From assembly GCA_945862505.1 (NCBI GenBank), contig CAMAYJ010000011.1:1-43424 (forward strand): a stretch of DNA of 43,424 nucleotides, written 5' to 3'. A program made the position numbers and the translations under genes. Within the stretch, counting starts at the first letter, position 1. Every line of letters starts with the position of its first letter. Shown here piece after piece: positions 40,531 through 43,424 of the stretch. The notes below the pieces were generated by a model. The model searched no databases. It saw nothing but the letters and a program-made list of their open reading frames with translations, and was not told the DNA's origin. Origin of the DNA: Bifidobacterium breve. Lineage in GTDB: Bacteria > Actinomycetota > Acidimicrobiia > Acidimicrobiales > Acidimicrobilacustridaceae.

Positions 40531-41712
40531 ATGGCTTCGAACGAAAGCATCGAACTGACTGCGTGGCGTGATTTCTGTCGTCGGCTTGAAGCAGTGGGCG
40601 AACAACTAATGGCCGAACCATTTCCGGCCGATGCTGGCGTGCGCGCCGAGGGTTACGACCACATGGCCGAACAGGTTTTGTGTTGGTTGGGCTGGTCGAT
40701 CGGTTATCCGAATGCTGCCCGACCCTTCTTTATGCGCCAGAACGATCTGGTTACCCAGTGGGGCGGCCCAAACGCCGATAACGCTTACCGTCACGCTCGC
40801 ATCGATTCCACCAAGCGCTATCGAGTCCGCGGCCGGATGCATTCCTGCGAAGAGTTCATCCTTGCAATGCGCGCCGGCTTTATGCATCAAGAAAAGTGGG
40901 GCACGCTCGCCGAGCACAACGGTTCCGATCTCGGGATTGGCAAGGGCGATGAGTTCGAGTTCTTTCTCGGAGGCGACGGCACCGAACCAGGTTGGCTGCC
41001 GATTCCTGAAGGCGCTGTTATGTGCTCTATTCGTGAGTACTACTTCGATTGGACCGAAGAAGAGCCGGCCACGTTCACAATCGAATGTCTTGATGGGCCT
41101 GACCATCTGCCCCGAGTAACCGCTGAAGACTTTGCCGCAAAGGTTGCCGACGCAGTCGCCGGTGTTGAGCGTTCGATGTCGTACTGGAATCAGTACATGA
41201 TCGACCAACGAGCGATGCGTCAGGACAATTCGTTTCAAGGTTCCTTTACGCAAGAAAAGGGTCTCGCTGCCGCGCGTTACGGCTTTTGTTTCTGGGATCT
41301 CGGACCCGATGATGCGCTCATTGTCGAGAGCGAAGTTCCCGATGCTCGCTATTGGAGTTTGCAGCTCTATCCCGAGGGTTGGTTCGAACTTGCCGATCCT
41401 GTCGAGCGCATGACGAGTTTGAATGATCGCCAATTGCGATTGTCAGACGACGGCCGAATTCGCGCGGTTGTTTCTCATCGAGACCCGGGCGTCGACAACT
41501 GGCTCGATGCTGGTGGTCGCCAGCGCGGGCTTTGCACGTTGCGCTGGTTTTGGCCACTCAGCGACGACGCGCCTGAACCGACAGCACGACTCGTTCACGT
41601 CGACGAGGTGTGGGAAGGGCTGCCGTCCGACACCGTTCGAGTTTCAGCCGAGGAACGAGCGGCCTTGCTTGAGTCTCGCCGTCGTCATCTGGCCTGGCGT
41701 TTCCGAACTTGA
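40531..41712 (+). CDS. DUF1214-domain protein
   Basis: 393 residues, soluble. The C-terminal half has DUF1214 features: DARYWSLQLYPEGWFEL, RAVVSHRDPGVDNWLDAGGRQRG and LRWFWPLSD. The N-terminal half is rich in aromatic residues, without a recognised motif. DUF1214 proteins are frequent in actinobacterial catabolic clusters but their reaction is not established. Start ATG 40531 has a Shine-Dalgarno GAAGGA 9 bases upstream; upstream in-frame ATGs at 40507 and 40468 overlap the SDR gene. It is convergent with the next SDR (3 bases between stops). Confidence 0.85.
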   Translation: MASNESIELTAWRDFCRRLEAVGEQLMAEPFPADAGVRAEGYDHMAEQVLCWLGWSIGYPNAARPFFMRQNDLVTQWGGPNADNAYRHARIDSTKRYRVRGRMHSCEEFILAMRAGFMHQEKWGTLAEHNGSDLGIGKGDEFEFFLGGDGTEPGWLPIPEGAVMCSIREYYFDWTEEEPATFTIECLDGPDHLPRVTAEDFAAKVADAVAGVERSMSYWNQYMIDQRAMRQDNSFQGSFTQEKGLAAARYGFCFWDLGPDDALIVESEVPDARYWSLQLYPEGWFELADPVERMTSLNDRQLRLSDDGRIRAVVSHRDPGVDNWLDAGGRQRGLCTLRWFWPLSDDAPEPTARLVHVDEVWEGLPSDTVRVSAEERAALLESRRRHLAWRFRT

Positions 41713-41715
41713 GTT

Positions 41716-42498
41716 CTACGGACGCATAATGCCGCCACCGTCGACCGAAATGGTCTGACCGGTGACATAACGACTTCCATCGCTCAACAAGAACGCAACT
41801 GCTGGGCCGATGTCGTCAACGGCGTCGCCATCACGCCCGACGGGGTTGTCGTCGTACATCGACGCAAACGCCTCCTCGCGAGCGGGGTCGGAACCAGCAA
41901 CCGGCGCCCGATGGCCGGCTGATGCGGGAAGGACACAGTTCACAGTGATGCCGTCACGGCCCCATTCGCGTGCGGCGGTGCGAGTGAGAGAGCGGATGGC
42001 TTCGTTCGATGCTGCGTAGGGGCCGTAACCAGCAGCGCCGGTGAGTCCCATCGAGGTTCCCATCGTGACGATGCGCCCCCAGTTGTTCGCGGCCATATGC
42101 GGTTGCGCTGCTTGCATGAGCCACAGCGCACCCTTGGGGCCGGTGTCGAACAACAGGTTCATATCGCTCTCGGTGACATCGAGCAGGGAAGTGACGGGTC
42201 GAAACGATTGTGCGTTCAAAACCAGTCCATCAATGCGGCCAAATCTCGCGAGGGTTTCGTCAACGACTTCGAAGGAGCGTGAGCGGTCGGCAACATCGGC
42301 AACAAGACCAAGGCAGTCAATGTTCTCCGCTTCAAGGGATGTGATTGCCTCTGCAAGTCGTTCGGGCTTGCGGCCGGTGATGACAACCTTTGCCCCAAGC
42401 GCACCGAGATGGCGTGCTACGCCGAGGCCAATTCCCCGGGTGCCGCCAGTAATGATGACAACTCGGCCATCAAGATCGTTGAGAGGTGCGCCGGTCAT
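41716..42498 (-). CDS. Short-chain dehydrogenase/reductase with altered catalytic Lys
   Basis: 260 residues, classical SDR with an intact cofactor loop ITGGTRGIGLGVA, an Asp after the fourth strand (LVADVADRSRS), active-site Ser149 (TMGTSMGL) and Tyr161. The Lys of YxxxK is replaced: the sequence is YAASN, Asn165, codon AAC at 42004-42006 (minus strand). NNAG is also altered to LNAQ. The C-terminus, YVTGQTISVDGGGIMRP, is normal. Activity may be lost or changed. ATG 42498 is 6 bases after TACGCT on the minus strand, in a 24-base gap shared with the sulfotransferase. Confidence 0.9.
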   Translation of the reverse strand: MTGAPLNDLDGRVVIITGGTRGIGLGVARHLGALGAKVVITGRKPERLAEAITSLEAENIDCLGLVADVADRSRSFEVVDETLARFGRIDGLVLNAQSFRPVTSLLDVTESDMNLLFDTGPKGALWLMQAAQPHMAANNWGRIVTMGTSMGLTGAAGYGPYAASNEAIRSLTRTAAREWGRDGITVNCVLPASAGHRAPVAGSDPAREEAFASMYDDNPVGRDGDAVDDIGPAVAFLLSDGSRYVTGQTISVDGGGIMRP

Positions 42499-42504
42499 GA
42501 GAGC

Positions 42505-42510
42505 AGCGTA
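42505..42510 (-). promoter_or_regulatory. -10 element TACGCT for the SDR gene (overlaps opposite -10)
   Basis: Minus-strand TACGCT ends 6 bases before ATG 42498. Its first two bases (42509-42510) are also the first two bases of the plus-strand TAGTTT. Confidence 0.55.
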
Positions 42511-42514
42511 GTTT
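42509..42514 (+). promoter_or_regulatory. -10 element TAGTTT for the sulfotransferase gene (overlaps opposite -10)
   Basis: TAGTTT ends 8 bases before ATG 42523. It shares the TA at 42509-42510 with the opposing element, so the two promoters cannot be melted independently. Confidence 0.55.
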
Positions 42515-42522
42515 CCTAATTA

Positions 42523-43424
42523 ATGGCTACGACTTGGAACCCGGGACCACGCCCTGAATGGGTTGAATCGGTGAATGCGGGTCTCGTGTTGCCGATTGCG
42601 GCTGAAGCAGCGCTTCCGCTTGATCGTGATGGCCTCATTGGCGAGGCGTTAGCGCGGCAGGGGCGTTCGAACGAGGGGATTGCCGCGCTTTGTGCTCCTG
42701 GACCGGGCGCGGGAGAGGACTTCCTTGAAGGACTTGAAATCGCGCTTGATTCGCTCGAAAACGAAGCGAACTTGAACCTGCTGGGTCGATGGATGACGCG
42801 GCGGTTTTTGCTGCGCTTGTTAGAAGTCCGAATGCAGATCTGTGATTGGGTTCGCAGCGATCCCGGGGTGCGAGACGAACAAATTATCGAGCCGCTCTTT
42901 GTTGTGGGCGCTCCGCGAACTGGCACAACGGTGTTGCACGCGTTGTTATCTGCCGATCATCGCCACCGTGTTCCTCTCGGTTGGGAGTTTCTGCGCCCGG
43001 TGCCGCCGCCAACACCCGAAACGTACGACAACGATCCTCGGATCGCGCTTGCCGATGCTGAACTACGTGGCCCGCAACTTGTTACCGGCGGACTCGACGC
43101 GATTCACGCTTACGCCGGTCGCATGAATAAGGAGTGCCTCTCGGCAATGTCCTTTGCGTTTCGTGGCGAAGAGTTCATCAGTCGCTACAACACGCCGAGC
43201 TACATCGAATGGCTGCAGTCATGTGACATGACTCCGGCGTATGAAATGCACCGTCTGATACTGCAGATTCTCCAGCGCCGTATGCCAACTCAGAAATGGG
43301 TTCTGAAGTCGCCGGTGCACCTTCACAATCTTCCCGTCTTGCTCGACACCTACCCAGACGCACAACTCGTCATCACCCATCGCGATCCGCTGGCAATCCT
43401 CGGCTCTGTCACGAGTCTGATTGC
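42523..43424 (+). CDS. Sulfotransferase-family protein (partial, C-terminus outside window)
   Basis: About 300 residues visible; the gene leaves the window at its 3' end. The PAPS-binding 5' loop is VVGAPRTGTTVLHALLSADH (GAPRTGTT at 129-136) and the 3'-phosphate motif HRDPLAILGS lies near residue 286. Between them are PPTPETYDNDPR and KWVLKSPVHLHNL, typical of the bacterial sulfotransferase-3-like group found in actinobacterial catabolic clusters. Such proteins often lack demonstrated sulfotransfer. ATG 42523 is 8 bases after TAGTTT and no Shine-Dalgarno site is present. Confidence 0.88.
   Translation, partial: MATTWNPGPRPEWVESVNAGLVLPIAAEAALPLDRDGLIGEALARQGRSNEGIAALCAPGPGAGEDFLEGLEIALDSLENEANLNLLGRWMTRRFLLRLLEVRMQICDWVRSDPGVRDEQIIEPLFVVGAPRTGTTVLHALLSADHRHRVPLGWEFLRPVPPPTPETYDNDPRIALADAELRGPQLVTGGLDAIHAYAGRMNKECLSAMSFAFRGEEFISRYNTPSYIEWLQSCDMTPAYEMHRLILQILQRRMPTQKWVLKSPVHLHNLPVLLDTYPDAQLVITHRDPLAILGSVTSLI

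Noticed and set aside
40606-41433. Minus-strand open frame of 275 codons
   Set aside because: Antisense shadow of the DUF1214 gene, with no recognisable domain.
1-43424. Search for CRISPR arrays, tRNA genes, insertion sequences, integrases and attachment sites
   Set aside because: No regularly spaced repeats, cloverleaf sequences, transposase motifs or long direct repeats were seen by eye. A short or degenerate element could be missed without software.

Overview
The window looks like chromosomal DNA of a free-living actinobacterium, most likely class Acidimicrobiia (Ilumatobacter-like). This is inferred from two WhiB proteins, a SenX3/RegX3-type phosphate two-component pair, an Rv0959-like VWA protein, a UPF0182 protein, a YlbL-type PDZ-Lon protein and a DUF2342 protein, together with moderate GC and frequent GTG starts. 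Taxon is inference. I saw no rRNA, tRNA, CRISPR array, insertion sequence or integrase. Genes are packed tightly and no gene-free gap exceeds 300 bases.

Layout. 1-2.9 kb: a partial GH1-like protein diverges from a VWA protein. 3.1-4.7 kb: two whiB genes flank a formiminotransferase-like gene. 4.8-7.7 kb: small protein, ppk1 and a Nudix hydrolase. 7.7-9.8 kb: an arsenic operon (arsI, MIP channel, arsC) diverging from arsR, with two clear inverted-repeat operators between them. 9.8-17.2 kb: a complete phosphate unit, pstS-pstC-pstA-pstB-phoU-phoU2-histidine kinase-response regulator, headed by an 11-bp-spaced PHO-box-like direct repeat and with a strong hairpin after pstS. 17.3-25.0 kb: MFS protein, DUF2342 protein, an atypical membrane-anchored SDR, an HtrA-like protein that has lost catalytic residues, moaE, a small membrane protein, mreB, a HEAT-repeat protein and another small membrane protein. 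25.2-31.3 kb: PDZ-Lon protease, a DivIVA-like coiled-coil protein with a C-terminus resembling phage MuF proteins, and a UPF0182 membrane protein. 31.3-43.4 kb: a catabolic region with TetR, amidohydrolase, thiolase-like protein, DUF35 protein, a double CaiB CoA-transferase, alpha/beta hydrolase, acyl-CoA synthetase, two SDRs, a DUF1214 protein and a partial sulfotransferase.

How the parts fit. The first 17 kb has a phosphate theme: high-affinity uptake, its regulation, polyphosphate synthesis, and detoxification of the phosphate mimic arsenate. The last 12 kb looks like CoA-ester degradation of an unknown, perhaps cyclic or steroid-like, substrate.

The most general signal is a promoter grammar. 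At least twelve genes at the head of a transcription unit have a TANNNT hexamer ending 6-8 bases before the start codon and no Shine-Dalgarno site, as expected for leaderless mRNAs. Operon-internal genes instead overlap their upstream neighbour or carry a Shine-Dalgarno site. This rule also corrects several start codons. At 42.5 kb two such -10 elements on opposite strands overlap in a 24-base gap.
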